Assembly: GCA_015060925.1 (NCBI GenBank) | Contig: SUXM01000024.1 | Coordinates: 1-40,801, forward strand | Source: Parabacteroides distasonis | Lineage (GTDB): Bacteria; Bacteroidota; Bacteroidia; Bacteroidales; Tannerellaceae | DNA: 40,801 bases | Direction: 5' to 3' | Part shown: positions 1-8,358 of the stretch, piece after piece | Numbering within the stretch: position 1 is the first letter of the stretch | Layout: each line of letters starts with the position of its first letter | Program-made: the position numbers and the translations under genes | Notes under the pieces: generated by a model | The model's database searches: none | Seen by the model: the letters and a program-made list of their open reading frames with translations, nothing else | Told to the model about the DNA's origin: nothing

Positions 1-252
1 AATGAGAGCCGTGTAACGCCCGGAACGGTAACGGCAGTTCCACAGCCATACGCATCGGCACAACCACCCGTTGAAACTCCTGTAACAGCTCCCGTAACAG
101 AAGCGGCAGCAGAGCCTGCATCTGAACCGATTGCAGAGAGCGAGTCGGCTCCTGCTGAGGAGAGCGTAAAACCCCGCTTCTGCTCGGAATGCGGCACACC
201 GTTAAAGGCAGGAATGGCATTCTGCGGTAACTGCGGGAAGAGAATCGGATAA
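1..252 (+). CDS. C-terminal part of a zinc-ribbon protein (5' truncated)
   Basis: The window opens inside this gene; frame 1 is open from base 1 to a TAA at 250-252. The visible 83 residues are a Pro/Ala/Glu/Thr/Val-rich, probably disordered linker of about 55 residues followed by a short C-terminal zinc ribbon with two CxxC knuckles (FCSECGTPLKAG and FCGNCGKRIG). Such treble-clef ribbons at the end of a low-complexity linker are common in bacterial zinc-ribbon membrane or scaffold proteins, but the domain that would define function lies outside the window. Base composition is clearly richer in GC than the following genes (many GCA, CCG, TGC, GGC codons). That may reflect the linker composition or a different origin. 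Function unknown. Confidence 0.8.
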   Translation, partial: NESRVTPGTVTAVPQPYASAQPPVETPVTAPVTEAAAEPASEPIAESESAPAEESVKPRFCSECGTPLKAGMAFCGNCGKRIG

Positions 253-268
253 TTTTTTTTAATAACAT

Positions 269-303
269 AAAAAAAGGTTGGTAACATCTACCAACCTTTT
301 TTT
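269..303. terminator. Bidirectional intrinsic terminator
   Basis: Arms at 271-283 and 289-301 are perfectly complementary (core GGTTGGTA / TACCAACC) around a 5-base loop, with an A-run on the left and a T-run on the right. It can therefore end both the plus-strand zinc-ribbon gene and the minus-strand fabD. Confidence 0.85.
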
Positions 304-319
304 GTTTCTGAGAGTTTGA

Positions 320-1201
320 TTATTGTTTACCTTCTGTTGTGACTGTTTTGTTGATTTTCTTAACTAATCCTTGCAAAACAGTTCCCGGACCTAATTCAAT
401 GAAATGTTCAGCTCCATCGACGATCATGTTTTGTACACTTTGTGTCCAACGAACAGGAGCAGTTAATTGAGCAATCAAATTTGCTTTGATTATTTCAGGA
501 TTAGTTTCACCTTTTGTACTTACATTTTGGTAAATCGGGCAAATCGGTTCATGGAACGGAGTCGCTTCGATAGCTGCTGCCAATTCTGTACGAGCCGGTT
601 CCATAAGTGGAGAATGGAAAGCTCCACCAACGTTTAACTTTAAGGCACGTTTAGCACCTGCTGCCAACATTTTTTCGCAAGCCGCTTCAATCCCTGGGAT
701 ACTTCCTGAGATAACCAATTGCCCTGGGCAATTATAGTTTGCGCAAACAACGACTTCATTTTCGATGCTATTACAAAGTTCTTCTACTTTTTCATCAGGT
801 AAAGCCAAAACGGCAGCCATTGTTGAAGGGGTAGCTTCGCACGCCTTTTGCATAGCCATTGCACGTTTGGATACTAAGATAAGACCATCTTCAAAAGATA
901 ATGCTCCGGCTGCAACTAAAGCCGAGAATTCTCCTAATGAATGACCTGCTACCATATTCGGTTGAAACTCTTCTCCTAATGTTTTGGCAAGAATGACTGA
1001 GTGTAAAAAAATGGCAGGTTGTGTTACTTTTGTCTGTCGCAAATCTTCGTCTGTTCCTTCGAACATCAGGTCTGTGATGCGGAAACCGAGTATCTCGTTA
1101 GCCTTTTCAAACATCTCTTTTGCAAGAGGGTTGTTCTCATAGAGGTTTTTCCCCATACCGACAAATTGTGCACCCTGACCGGGAAATACATACGCTTTCA
1201 T
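320..1201 (-). CDS. fabD: Malonyl-CoA:ACP transacylase
   Basis: This enzyme moves malonyl from CoA to acyl carrier protein to supply extender units for type II fatty-acid synthesis in the cytoplasm. The 293-residue length is close to that of family members. The N-terminal FPGQGAQ motif, the nucleophile Ser88 in GHSLGE, Arg113 (which would hold the malonyl carboxylate) and catalytic His196 in GGAFHSPLM are all present. The GQxxGLV-like C-terminal stretch (LGPGTVLQGLVKK) is also there. It stands alone on the minus strand, not in a fab cluster, between the bidirectional terminator and a divergent tat operon. The ATG at 1201 is chosen because the conserved MKAYVFPGQG start follows directly. Identification is secure. 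Confidence 0.96.
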   Translation of the reverse strand: MKAYVFPGQGAQFVGMGKNLYENNPLAKEMFEKANEILGFRITDLMFEGTDEDLRQTKVTQPAIFLHSVILAKTLGEEFQPNMVAGHSLGEFSALVAAGALSFEDGLILVSKRAMAMQKACEATPSTMAAVLALPDEKVEELCNSIENEVVVCANYNCPGQLVISGSIPGIEAACEKMLAAGAKRALKLNVGGAFHSPLMEPARTELAAAIEATPFHEPICPIYQNVSTKGETNPEIIKANLIAQLTAPVRWTQSVQNMIVDGAEHFIELGPGTVLQGLVKKINKTVTTEGKQ

Positions 1202-1241
1202 TTTACTAATCTTTTACTAATTTCAGTTTTTTAAGACGGGG

Positions 1242-1249
1242 CAAAGGTA
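1242..1249 (-). promoter_or_regulatory. Putative -7 box of the fabD promoter
   Basis: Minus strand reads TACCTTTG, matching the Bacteroidetes TAnnTTTG box. A start about 6 bases downstream would give a leader of roughly 35 bases. No convincing -33 TTTG was seen. Confidence 0.5.
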
Positions 1250-1289
1250 ATAATTTTGGAATAATTAGTCTATTATTCATTTCAAATTG

Positions 1290-1297
1290 TATCTTTG
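1290..1297 (+). promoter_or_regulatory. Putative -7 box of the tatAC promoter
   Basis: TATCTTTG on the plus strand matches TAnnTTTG and lies 46 bases before the tatA start. It is back-to-back with the fabD box, so the 1202-1343 gap looks like a divergent promoter region. The -33 element is not clear. Confidence 0.5.
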
Positions 1298-1343
1298 CCA
1301 TCCGATAAGAGGAGTATTAACAATTTATTAAGTATATAATATC

Positions 1344-1544
1344 ATGGATCAATTATTGTTTATAGGAAATTTAGGTACAGGTGAAATAATCATTATTGCG
1401 ATTATCGTGTTGTTGCTTTTTGGTGGTAAGAAGATCCCTGAACTAATGAAAGGTATTGGTAAAGGAGTAAAGAATTTCAAAGACGGCGTTAAAGGTATAG
1501 AAGACGATATAAAGATTGACGACGACGATACAGACAAGAAGTAA
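1344..1544 (+). CDS. tatA: Sec-independent translocase subunit TatA
   Basis: This small (66-residue) membrane protein forms the size-adjustable pore of the twin-arginine export pathway. It has the classic TatA layout. A short N-terminus is followed by one membrane helix (about residues 13-26) with a polar Glu14 at its start, then the hinge motif FGGKKIPEL (26-34). An amphipathic Lys/Gly helix and an acidic tail rich in Asp complete it. No TatB-like gene follows: tatC starts 3 bases after the stop, so this is a minimal TatA-TatC system in which one TatA-type protein probably serves both roles. The ATG at 1344 is the only start compatible with the hydrophobic segment. Confidence 0.93.
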   Translation: MDQLLFIGNLGTGEIIIIAIIVLLLFGGKKIPELMKGIGKGVKNFKDGVKGIEDDIKIDDDDTDKK

Positions 1545-1547
1545 AAG

Positions 1548-2384
1548 ATGATGGAACAAGAAGAAATGTCATTCTGGGATCACCTGGAAGAACTTCGTTG
1601 GACTCTGTTTCGTTCTGTTTTAGCACTTTTTATTTTTGCAATCGTTGGTTTTGCTTTTATGAGTGGGAGCAACGGGCTTTTTGACCGTGTCGTATTGGCT
1701 CCTTGTAACTCTGATTTTATTTTTTACAGATGGCTTTGCAGTCTGAATCAGTGGTTGGTTGATAAAAGCCCGATGTTTGATGTGTTGCCTGATTTTTGTA
1801 ATGATAATTTCCATGTGGACATTATCAATATCAAGTTGGCTTCGCAGTTTTTTACGCACATGACCACTTCGTTTTGGTTGGCGTTGGTTCTTACTTTCCC
1901 CTATTTGATGTGGGAGGTGTGGAAGTTTATCCGTCCGGCTTTGTATGAAGATGAAAAGAAAAATGTGCGTTGGGTATTCTTATTAGGTACCATTATGTTT
2001 TTTATTGGATGTGCGGTCGGTTATTTTACTGTATTTCCAATGACATTGCGCTTTTTGGCAACGTATGAGTTGAGTGCAAATATTACGGAGCAGGTATCGT
2101 TGGATTCTTATATGGACAACTTCCTTATGTTGATTTTTGTGATGGGGGTTGTGTTTGAAATGCCTTTGGTCTCTTGGCTATTGTCTAAAATGGGATTGTT
2201 GAGGCGTTCATTTTTCCATAAATACAGACGGCATGCTATCGTGGGGTTATTGGTTGCAGCAGCCTTTATTACTCCAAGTAGTGACCCATTTACGTTAAGT
2301 TTCGTTTTCTTCCCTTTGTATGGATTGTATGAATTAAGTGCATTCTTTGTGAAGAATGATGAGGAAGAGGATGAGGATTCATAA
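1548..2384 (+). CDS. tatC: Sec-independent translocase subunit TatC
   Basis: TatC is the receptor that binds twin-arginine signal peptides and recruits TatA in the inner membrane. The cytoplasmic N-terminus carries the conserved WDHLEELRW block (Glu14/Glu15), and the segment FPYLMWEVWKFIRPALYEDE (117-136) is the conserved first cytoplasmic loop. Six membrane helices can be drawn. The first periplasmic loop is long, roughly residues 39-105, and contains three cysteines (53, 64, 84). The family's usual length is about 250 residues and this one is 278, the surplus being mainly this loop. Two ATG codons are adjacent (1548, 1551) and a third lies at 1566; the N-terminal block suits any of them. 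It forms an operon with tatA. Confidence 0.94.
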   Translation: MMEQEEMSFWDHLEELRWTLFRSVLALFIFAIVGFAFMSGSNGLFDRVVLAPCNSDFIFYRWLCSLNQWLVDKSPMFDVLPDFCNDNFHVDIINIKLASQFFTHMTTSFWLALVLTFPYLMWEVWKFIRPALYEDEKKNVRWVFLLGTIMFFIGCAVGYFTVFPMTLRFLATYELSANITEQVSLDSYMDNFLMLIFVMGVVFEMPLVSWLLSKMGLLRRSFFHKYRRHAIVGLLVAAAFITPSSDPFTLSFVFFPLYGLYELSAFFVKNDEEEDEDS

Positions 2385-2429
2385 ATATCTTTGTTTTAAG
2401 AACTACAGGCCTTGTTAGTTAGTTATATG

Positions 2430-2464
2430 AGAGACGTACGGATAGAATGTGCGTCTCTTTTTTA
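2430..2464 (+). terminator. Intrinsic terminator after tatAC
   Basis: Complementary arms AGAGACG (2430-2436) and CGTCTCT (2452-2458), extended by weak pairs inside, are followed by a run of T. It sits in the 103-base gap between tatC and the GH92 gene. Confidence 0.75.
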
Positions 2465-2487
2465 TTGTCTAATCTAAACAGGAAACA

Positions 2488-4704
2488 ATGAAACATCCTT
2501 TTTTATGGGTAGTAGTTCTAATGGTTTTAGCTGCCTGCACGTCTGAAAAAAAATGGGAATTGGTCAATTATTCGCATTATGTAAACCCTTTTATAGGTAC
2601 GGATTTTACAGGAAATACGTATCCGGGTACACAACTTCCTTTTGGTATGGTGCAATTAAGCCCGGATAATGGATTGCCGGGATGGGATCGTATTTCCGGT
2701 TACTTTTATCCTGATACGACAATTGCAGGGTTTAGTCATACGCATTTGTCGGGGACAGGAGCTGGTGATTTATATGATATCTCTTTTATGCCGGTAACAC
2801 GTCCGTATAAAGAAGCTCCGGCTCCGTTAGGTATTTATTCAACTTTTTCTCATGAAAAGGAGACTGCCTCTGCCGGTTACTATTGGGTACGATTGGAAGA
2901 TTATCATATAGATGTAGAGCTGACCGTAACAGCTCGTTGCGGTATTCAGCGTTATACATTCCCTAAGGCAGAAGCGTCTGTTTTCCTTAATCTTAAAAAG
3001 GCTATGAATTGGGATTTTACATTGGATTCCTATGTGGAGGTTTTGGACTCAATGACGATTCGTGGGTATCGTATTTCCCAAGGTTGGTCTCCTTTACAGC
3101 ATGTCTATTTTGAAACACATTTTTCTAAACCGTTTGCCGGTTATTATATAGATACGACCGCTATTTGGAACAATGATAAAGGACGGATAGGAACGGCCTA
3201 TGTGGCTCGTTTTGATTTTGATACGGCTGAAAATGAAAAGATTTTGGTGAAAACAGGAATCTCAGGCGTGAGCATGGAGGGGGCAAGAAAGAATTTGCTG
3301 GCAGAGGCAAAGTCTGATGATTTTTCATTTTATAGAAAACAGGCTGAAAAAGTGTGGAATGGAGAACTCTCAAAAATTGAAGTAAAGAGCTCGAATCGGG
3401 ATGATTTGGTCAAGTTTTATACGGCACTGTATCATACGATGCTTGCGCCTACTATGTATGAGGATGTGGATGGGCGTTATTATGGAGCAGATCAACAGAT
3501 ACATCAATCTGAAGGGTGGAATAATTATTCAACCTTTTCTTTATGGGATACTTATCGGGCTGCTCATCCGTTGTTTACATATACACAGCCTGAAAGGACA
3601 AATGATATGATAAAAAGTTTTTTATCTTTTTATGATCAATATGGAGCTTTGCCTTTATGGAACCTGTACGGATGGGAAACCAATATGATGATAGGGTATC
3701 ATGCCGTTCCGGTCATTGTGGATGCTTATTTGAAAGGCATAGGTGATTTTGACCCGGAAAAAGCTCTTGAAGCATGTATTGCAACGGCAAATAGAGATGA
3801 TTACCAAGGGATAGGTGAGTATAAGAAGTTGGGGTATGTCCCTGCTTATAGTGATTCGGCTAAATGGCAAAGTTGGTCACTCTCAAAAACATTGGAATAT
3901 GCTTATGATGATTATTGCATAGCTTTGATGGCTGAGAAGATGGGAAAAAAGGATGTGGCAGAGGAATTTTATAAAAGAGCCCGAAACTACAAGAATGTAT
4001 ATAATCCATTAAGCTCTTTTATGCAACCTCGTAATGAAAAAGGAGATTTTATTGAGGATTTCAATCCAGATGATTATACGGAAGATATATGCGAGAGTAA
4101 CGGCTGGCAGTATTTTTGGTCTGTACCACATGATTTGGATGGTTTGATCGGCTTATTGGGAGACAAAGAGCGGTTTGCAGAGAAATTGGATAGTATGTTT
4201 ACCTATGTACCGGAACAGGGAAAAGAATTGCCTATTTTTAGTACCGGTATGATAGGGCAGTATGCACATGGGAATGAACCAAGCCATCATGTGATTTACT
4301 TGTTTAATAAGATAAACCAACCTTGGAAGACACAGGAATATGTTGCTAAGGTTTTACATGATTTCTATTTGAATGCACCGGATGGAATCTGTGGTAATGA
4401 GGATTGCGGGCAGATGTCTGCTTGGTTTGTCTTTAGCTCGATGGGATTTTATCCGGTGGATCCGGCCAGTGGTAAATATGAGATAGGAACGCCTTTATTT
4501 TCGGAGGTAAAGATGCATCTGAATAATGGAAAGACTTTTACGGTCTTGGCTCCAAATGTCAGTCATACTCGTATTTATGTACAATCTGTTAGGTTAAATG
4601 GCGCTCCTTATGAGAAAAGCTATATAACACATGAGCAGATTATGAATGGAGATACCTTGTTTTTGGAAATGGGGGATAAGCGAGGTACTGTATGGTATAA
4701 ATAA
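2488..4704 (+). CDS. GH92 alpha-mannosidase, lipoprotein
   Basis: Glycoside hydrolase family 92 members are calcium-dependent exo-alpha-mannosidases acting with inversion, used by gut Bacteroidetes on N-glycans and yeast mannan. The protein starts with a lipoprotein signal (hydrophobic stretch, lipobox LAAC, Cys17), so it is probably anchored in the outer membrane or periplasm. Family hallmarks run in order: NPFIGTDFTGNTYPG near residue 33, Glu536 in ESNGWQY (position of the proposed general acid), HGNEPSHH (594-601), and NEDCGQMSAW with Asp639 at the proposed general-base position. Length 738 matches the family. It stands alone between a terminator and paaK, with no SusC/SusD pair or regulator beside it. 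The exact linkage cleaved cannot be read from this sequence. Confidence 0.93.
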   Translation: MKHPFLWVVVLMVLAACTSEKKWELVNYSHYVNPFIGTDFTGNTYPGTQLPFGMVQLSPDNGLPGWDRISGYFYPDTTIAGFSHTHLSGTGAGDLYDISFMPVTRPYKEAPAPLGIYSTFSHEKETASAGYYWVRLEDYHIDVELTVTARCGIQRYTFPKAEASVFLNLKKAMNWDFTLDSYVEVLDSMTIRGYRISQGWSPLQHVYFETHFSKPFAGYYIDTTAIWNNDKGRIGTAYVARFDFDTAENEKILVKTGISGVSMEGARKNLLAEAKSDDFSFYRKQAEKVWNGELSKIEVKSSNRDDLVKFYTALYHTMLAPTMYEDVDGRYYGADQQIHQSEGWNNYSTFSLWDTYRAAHPLFTYTQPERTNDMIKSFLSFYDQYGALPLWNLYGWETNMMIGYHAVPVIVDAYLKGIGDFDPEKALEACIATANRDDYQGIGEYKKLGYVPAYSDSAKWQSWSLSKTLEYAYDDYCIALMAEKMGKKDVAEEFYKRARNYKNVYNPLSSFMQPRNEKGDFIEDFNPDDYTEDICESNGWQYFWSVPHDLDGLIGLLGDKERFAEKLDSMFTYVPEQGKELPIFSTGMIGQYAHGNEPSHHVIYLFNKINQPWKTQEYVAKVLHDFYLNAPDGICGNEDCGQMSAWFVFSSMGFYPVDPASGKYEIGTPLFSEVKMHLNNGKTFTVLAPNVSHTRIYVQSVRLNGAPYEKSYITHEQIMNGDTLFLEMGDKRGTVWYK

Positions 4705-4809
4705 TGTTTTTCTTAATAAACTTAACAAAATAGAGGAATTCTTAAGGAAAATGTTTTTACTTTGCGGTTTAATTAGAATAGTTATAATAAAATATAAGAT
4801 ACAAATATC

Positions 4810-6111
4810 ATGATTTGGAATGAAACTATTGAGTGTATGAACCGCGAAGACATGCGGAAGCTACAGAGTATTCGTTTGAAACGAGTTGTTGAACATGTAT
4901 ACCATAACACTCCCTTTTATCGCAAGAAAATGCAAGAAATGGGTGTTACTCCTGATGATATACAGTCTATTGATGATATCGTGAAGTTGCCGTTTACAGT
5001 TAAACAAGATTTGCGGGATAATTATCCATTTGGATTGATGGCTGTGCCTATGTCTGAAATAGTTCGTTTGCATGCTTCTTCAGGAACAACCGGAAAACCT
5101 ATTGTCGTTGGTTATACACGCAAGGATTTGTCTATTTGGTCAGAAGTAGTCGCTCGCTGTTTGACTGCTTATGGTTTGACAAAGAATGATTCTGTACAGG
5201 TATCTTATGGCTATGGGTTGTTTACCGGTGGTTTGGGTGCACATGCAGGTGTCGAAAATATAGGAGGAACTGTGATCCCAATGAGCAGTGGTAATACTCA
5301 AAAACAGATTCATTTGATGCATGACTTTGGTGCAAAAGGGTTAGCTTGTACCCCTTCTTATGCATTGTATTTGGCAGAAACTATTCGTGAATCAGGTATC
5401 CCTTTGGATGAATTTCAACTTCGTGTGGGAGTTTTTGGTGCGGAGCCTTGGACTGAAAATATGCGTAAAGAGTTGGAAGAAAAGCTGAATATTAAGGCTT
5501 ATGATATCTATGGATTGACTGAAATTTGTGGACCGGGAGTAGGTGGTGAATGTGAATGCCAAAATGGTACCCATTTGTGGGAAGATCATTTCTTCCCTGA
5601 AATTGTGGATCCGGTTACTTTGCAACCGGTGGAACCTGGACAGAAGGGAGAGTTGGTATTTACTACATTGACAAAAGAGGGTATGCCGATGATCCGTTAT
5701 CGTACACGAGATTTGACACATTTGATTTATGATAAATGTGAATGTGGCCGTACGGCTGTACGTATGGGACGTATTTTAGGACGTAGTGATGATATGTTGA
5801 TTATTCGTGGTGTCAATGTGTTCCCGTCCCAGGTGGAATCTGTTATTTTGGAATTACCAGAATTTGAACCTCATTATCTTATTGTTGTCGACCGTGTTAA
5901 CAATACGGATACTTTCCAGGTACAAGTAGAGGTTCGTCAAGAATATTATTCAGATGAAATGAATAAGATGATCGCGCTAAAGAAAAAGATCGCCAGTCGT
6001 TTGCAAAGTGTGATAGGATTACAACCTGATATTAAAATAGTGGAGCCACGTAGCATCGAACGTAGTATGGGAAAGGCTAAACATGTAATCGATAATCGTA
6101 AATTAGTATAA
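4810..6111 (+). CDS. paaK: Phenylacetate--CoA ligase family protein
   Basis: This adenylate-forming ligase makes an aryl-acetyl-CoA from the acid, ATP and CoA. The 433-residue length and the P-loop-like SSGTTGKP (90-97), YGLTE and the C-terminal GRSDDMLIIRGVNVFPSQVE block are typical of PaaK. In anaerobic Bacteroidetes such enzymes probably work with 2-oxoacid oxidoreductases, converting aromatic acids from amino-acid breakdown to CoA esters or running in the ATP-forming direction. That role is inference. A CxC-rich loop (GGECECQNG and YDKCECGRTA) may bind zinc. It is followed after 20 bases by an ACT-domain gene, the usual partner. No phenylacetate-degradation genes are near. Confidence 0.9.
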   Translation: MIWNETIECMNREDMRKLQSIRLKRVVEHVYHNTPFYRKKMQEMGVTPDDIQSIDDIVKLPFTVKQDLRDNYPFGLMAVPMSEIVRLHASSGTTGKPIVVGYTRKDLSIWSEVVARCLTAYGLTKNDSVQVSYGYGLFTGGLGAHAGVENIGGTVIPMSSGNTQKQIHLMHDFGAKGLACTPSYALYLAETIRESGIPLDEFQLRVGVFGAEPWTENMRKELEEKLNIKAYDIYGLTEICGPGVGGECECQNGTHLWEDHFFPEIVDPVTLQPVEPGQKGELVFTTLTKEGMPMIRYRTRDLTHLIYDKCECGRTAVRMGRILGRSDDMLIIRGVNVFPSQVESVILELPEFEPHYLIVVDRVNNTDTFQVQVEVRQEYYSDEMNKMIALKKKIASRLQSVIGLQPDIKIVEPRSIERSMGKAKHVIDNRKLV

Positions 6112-6131
6112 ATTTAATAAAGAGAAAAGCT

Positions 6132-6557
6132 ATGTTAATTAAACAGTTATCTATATTTTTAGAAAATAAAAAGGGACGTTTTACAGAAGTCGCTAAAATA
6201 TTAGGAGAAGCAGGTGTGAATATGTCGGCCTTTACTGTGGCTGAAAATTCAGATTTTGGTATTTTGCGTTTGATCGTGTCAGATACAGATAAAGCGATTC
6301 AAGTATTACGTGAAAAATTTTATGCAGTGAGTGTGGCTGATGTGGTCTGCTTGCATTGCCCAAACCAGCCGGGTGCTTTAGCTAAAGCTATGGAGATTAT
6401 CACTTCTGCCGGTATTTTTGTGGAATATATGTATGCTTTCTCTCAAGGAGAAGCGGCTAATGTTATCATTCGCCCGGACAATGTTGAGAAGTGTGCTGAA
6501 GTTTTAAAAGCAAATAAATTGGAGTTAATAGCAGCAAGTGATTTGTATAAGTTGTAA
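6132..6557 (+). CDS. Tandem ACT-domain regulatory protein
   Basis: The 141 residues form two ACT folds. The first (about 3-70) begins KQLSIFLENKKGRFTEVAKILGEAG and the second (about 71-141) holds CPNQPGALAKAMEIITSAG; both carry the Gly-rich turn between the first strand and helix that binds small ligands, usually amino acids. The protein has no catalytic domain. It lies 20 bases after paaK on the same strand, an arrangement that suggests it senses an aromatic amino acid or product and modulates the ligase. That is inference from context; no ligand is predictable from sequence. Confidence 0.88.
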   Translation: MLIKQLSIFLENKKGRFTEVAKILGEAGVNMSAFTVAENSDFGILRLIVSDTDKAIQVLREKFYAVSVADVVCLHCPNQPGALAKAMEIITSAGIFVEYMYAFSQGEAANVIIRPDNVEKCAEVLKANKLELIAASDLYKL

Positions 6558-6597
6558 ATATTAACGTTGTGCGCTTCGTTTATTTGTAAGAAAACTG

Positions 6598-6605
6598 TAA
6601 CTTTG
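6598..6605 (+). promoter_or_regulatory. Putative -7 box of the bamD-rpoZ operon
   Basis: TAACTTTG matches TAnnTTTG, 19 bases before the bamD ATG. A TTCG at 6575-6578 sits at about the right distance for a degenerate -33 element. Confidence 0.55.
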
Positions 6606-6624
6606 CGCGCTAAAAGTACTGTGA

Positions 6625-7434
6625 ATGAAAAAGGTTGTATATTTAATGTGGATGATGATTGTCTTGTTATCTTCTTGTGGGGAGTATAATAAGATATTGA
6701 AGAGTACAGATTATGAGTTAAAGTATTCGTATGCCAAGAAATATTTTAATGAGAAGAAATACTCAAGGTCTGCTGCTTTATTAGATGAATTAGTCCCGAT
6801 ATTTAGAGGTACGGCTCATGCAGAGGAGTCGTTGTATCTGTTGGCACAGAGTTATTATGGCCAAGAGGACTATCAAACAGCAACAGAATATTTTACAACC
6901 TATTATACGACTTATCCAAAAGGAGAATATGTTGAATTAGCTCGTTATTATGCAGGATATGGGTTATATTTAGATTCTCCTGATCCCCGTTTAGATCAGA
7001 CACAAACCTTTGATGCGATTAAACAGTTACAACTGTTTTTGGAGTACTATCCACAAAGTGAGCGGGCAAAGGATGTACAAGAAATCCTGTTCGAACTTCA
7101 GGAAAAATTAGCATATAAAGAATTGTTGGCTGTTCGGTTGTATTTTAACTTAGGTACTTATATGGGTAATAATTACCTGTCAAGTGTAATTACAGCACAG
7201 AATGCACTAAAAAATTATCCCTATTCGAAGTTTAGAGAAGAGCTGATGTTTTATATTATTCGTTCTAAATATGAATTGGCTTTGGTAAGTGTAGATGAAA
7301 AGTTGCAAGGACGTTATCGTGATGTGGTGGATGAATATTATACTTACATAAACGAATATCCGGAAGGGAAATATGTAAAGCAGGTGCAGAAATATTATGA
7401 TTACGCAAACAAACGAATTATAGATACGTATTAA
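6625..7434 (+). CDS. bamD: Outer membrane protein assembly factor BamD
   Basis: BamD is the essential periplasmic TPR lipoprotein that works with BamA to fold beta-barrels into the outer membrane. The N-terminus is a lipoprotein signal with lipobox LSSC (Cys18) followed by GEYNKILKSTD. The body is a string of TPR-like helical pairs (for example AEESLYLLAQSYYGQEDYQ and the YYAGYGLYLDSPDPRLDQT region), ending in PEGKYVKQVQKYYDYA. Length 269 fits the family. It heads a unit with rpoZ 25 bases downstream and a DUF4293 gene, an arrangement I associate with Bacteroidetes. Secure. Confidence 0.92.
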   Translation: MKKVVYLMWMMIVLLSSCGEYNKILKSTDYELKYSYAKKYFNEKKYSRSAALLDELVPIFRGTAHAEESLYLLAQSYYGQEDYQTATEYFTTYYTTYPKGEYVELARYYAGYGLYLDSPDPRLDQTQTFDAIKQLQLFLEYYPQSERAKDVQEILFELQEKLAYKELLAVRLYFNLGTYMGNNYLSSVITAQNALKNYPYSKFREELMFYIIRSKYELALVSVDEKLQGRYRDVVDEYYTYINEYPEGKYVKQVQKYYDYANKRIIDTY

Positions 7435-7459
7435 CGAAACAACTAATCAATAAATAATT

Positions 7460-7792
7460 ATGGATTACAGAAAGACGAATGCTCCGACGAATACGATTAC
7501 TCGTGATATGATGAAACTGTCGGAAGACACAGCTAATGTGTATGAAACAGTTAAAATCATTGCAAAACGATCTAATCAGATTGCAGTGGAGATGAAAGAG
7601 GATTTGGAAAAGAAACTTCAAGAGTTTGCATCCTATAACGATAATTTGGAGGAAGTTTTTGAAAATAGAGAACAAATCGAGATTTCACGTTATTATGAAA
7701 AGCTTCCGAAGCCTACATTGATTGCTGCAAAGGAATATGAGGATGGTAAGGTTTATCACAGAAATCCGATAAAAGAGAAGAATAACCTTTAA
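7460..7792 (+). CDS. rpoZ: RNA polymerase omega subunit (Rpb6-like)
   Basis: Omega helps fold and stabilise the beta' subunit of RNA polymerase. The 110-residue protein has the divergent Bacteroidetes form. The N-terminus is KTNAPTNTITRD, and the omega/Rpb6 core covers about residues 20-60, with TANVYETVKIIAKRSNQIA standing for the family's helix that ends in K-R-A/S-x-Q-I. An acidic helical stretch and a C-terminal tail with KPTLIAAKEYEDGKV follow. Its place between bamD and DUF4293 supports the call, because the sequence alone is far from E. coli omega. Confidence 0.85.
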   Translation: MDYRKTNAPTNTITRDMMKLSEDTANVYETVKIIAKRSNQIAVEMKEDLEKKLQEFASYNDNLEEVFENREQIEISRYYEKLPKPTLIAAKEYEDGKVYHRNPIKEKNNL

Positions 7793-7828
7793 TAAGAAGG
7801 AGTGGAAATTTAGAATTTCTGTTTTATT

Positions 7829-8290
7829 ATGTTACAGAGAATACAAACAGTTTATTTACTTGTTGTTGTGGTATTGACTGTAGTCATGCTGTTTTTACCG
7901 CTTGCGGTATTACAGTCTGGTGATCAATTCTTTACTTTTGATGTAGCCGGATTAAGTTCTATGGTTGAACAACCTGAATTGATCTATCCTACTTGGGGAT
8001 TATTCGCTTTGGTTGTAATCATTTCTTTATTGTCATTCTTGATTATCTTTTTATTTAAAAATAGAATTCTACAGATTCGATTATGTGTGTTTAACTCTAT
8101 TTTGATGTTAGGGTTCTATGGTTTATTTGCCTTTTTTTATTGGAGTATAAAAGGACAAATGGAAGTGATTTCTATGAGTTTTAAATTTGCACTCTCTTTT
8201 CCATTGGTCAGTTTGATTTTAAATTATTTGGCTATTCGTAATATAGGAGCAGACGAGGCGTTAGTTCGTTCTTTAGATAGATTGAGATAA
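7829..8290 (+). CDS. DUF4293 four-helix membrane protein
   Basis: A 153-residue integral membrane protein with four predicted helices (about residues 7-28, 54-78, 85-107 and 117-137) and a short cytoplasmic C-terminus. The start MLQRIQTVYLLVVVVL is typical of the uncharacterised DUF4293 family found next to rpoZ in Bacteroidetes. No catalytic or binding motif is visible. It ends the bamD transcription unit, so it may relate to envelope biogenesis, but the function is unknown. Confidence 0.8.
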   Translation: MLQRIQTVYLLVVVVLTVVMLFLPLAVLQSGDQFFTFDVAGLSSMVEQPELIYPTWGLFALVVIISLLSFLIIFLFKNRILQIRLCVFNSILMLGFYGLFAFFYWSIKGQMEVISMSFKFALSFPLVSLILNYLAIRNIGADEALVRSLDRLR

Positions 8291-8306
8291 GTCAATATAA
8301 AAAAGA

Positions 8307-8352
8307 AGAAAAGGCGGATATATCATTTTTTGTATCCGTCTTTTCTTTTTTT
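8307..8352. terminator. Bidirectional terminator between DUF4293 and the barrel gene
   Basis: Arms 8307-8320 and 8333-8346 (core GGCGGATA / TATCCGTC, one G-T pair) with A-runs on the left and T-runs on the right. It lies between convergent genes and serves both strands. Confidence 0.85.
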
Positions 8353-8358
8353 GAGTTT

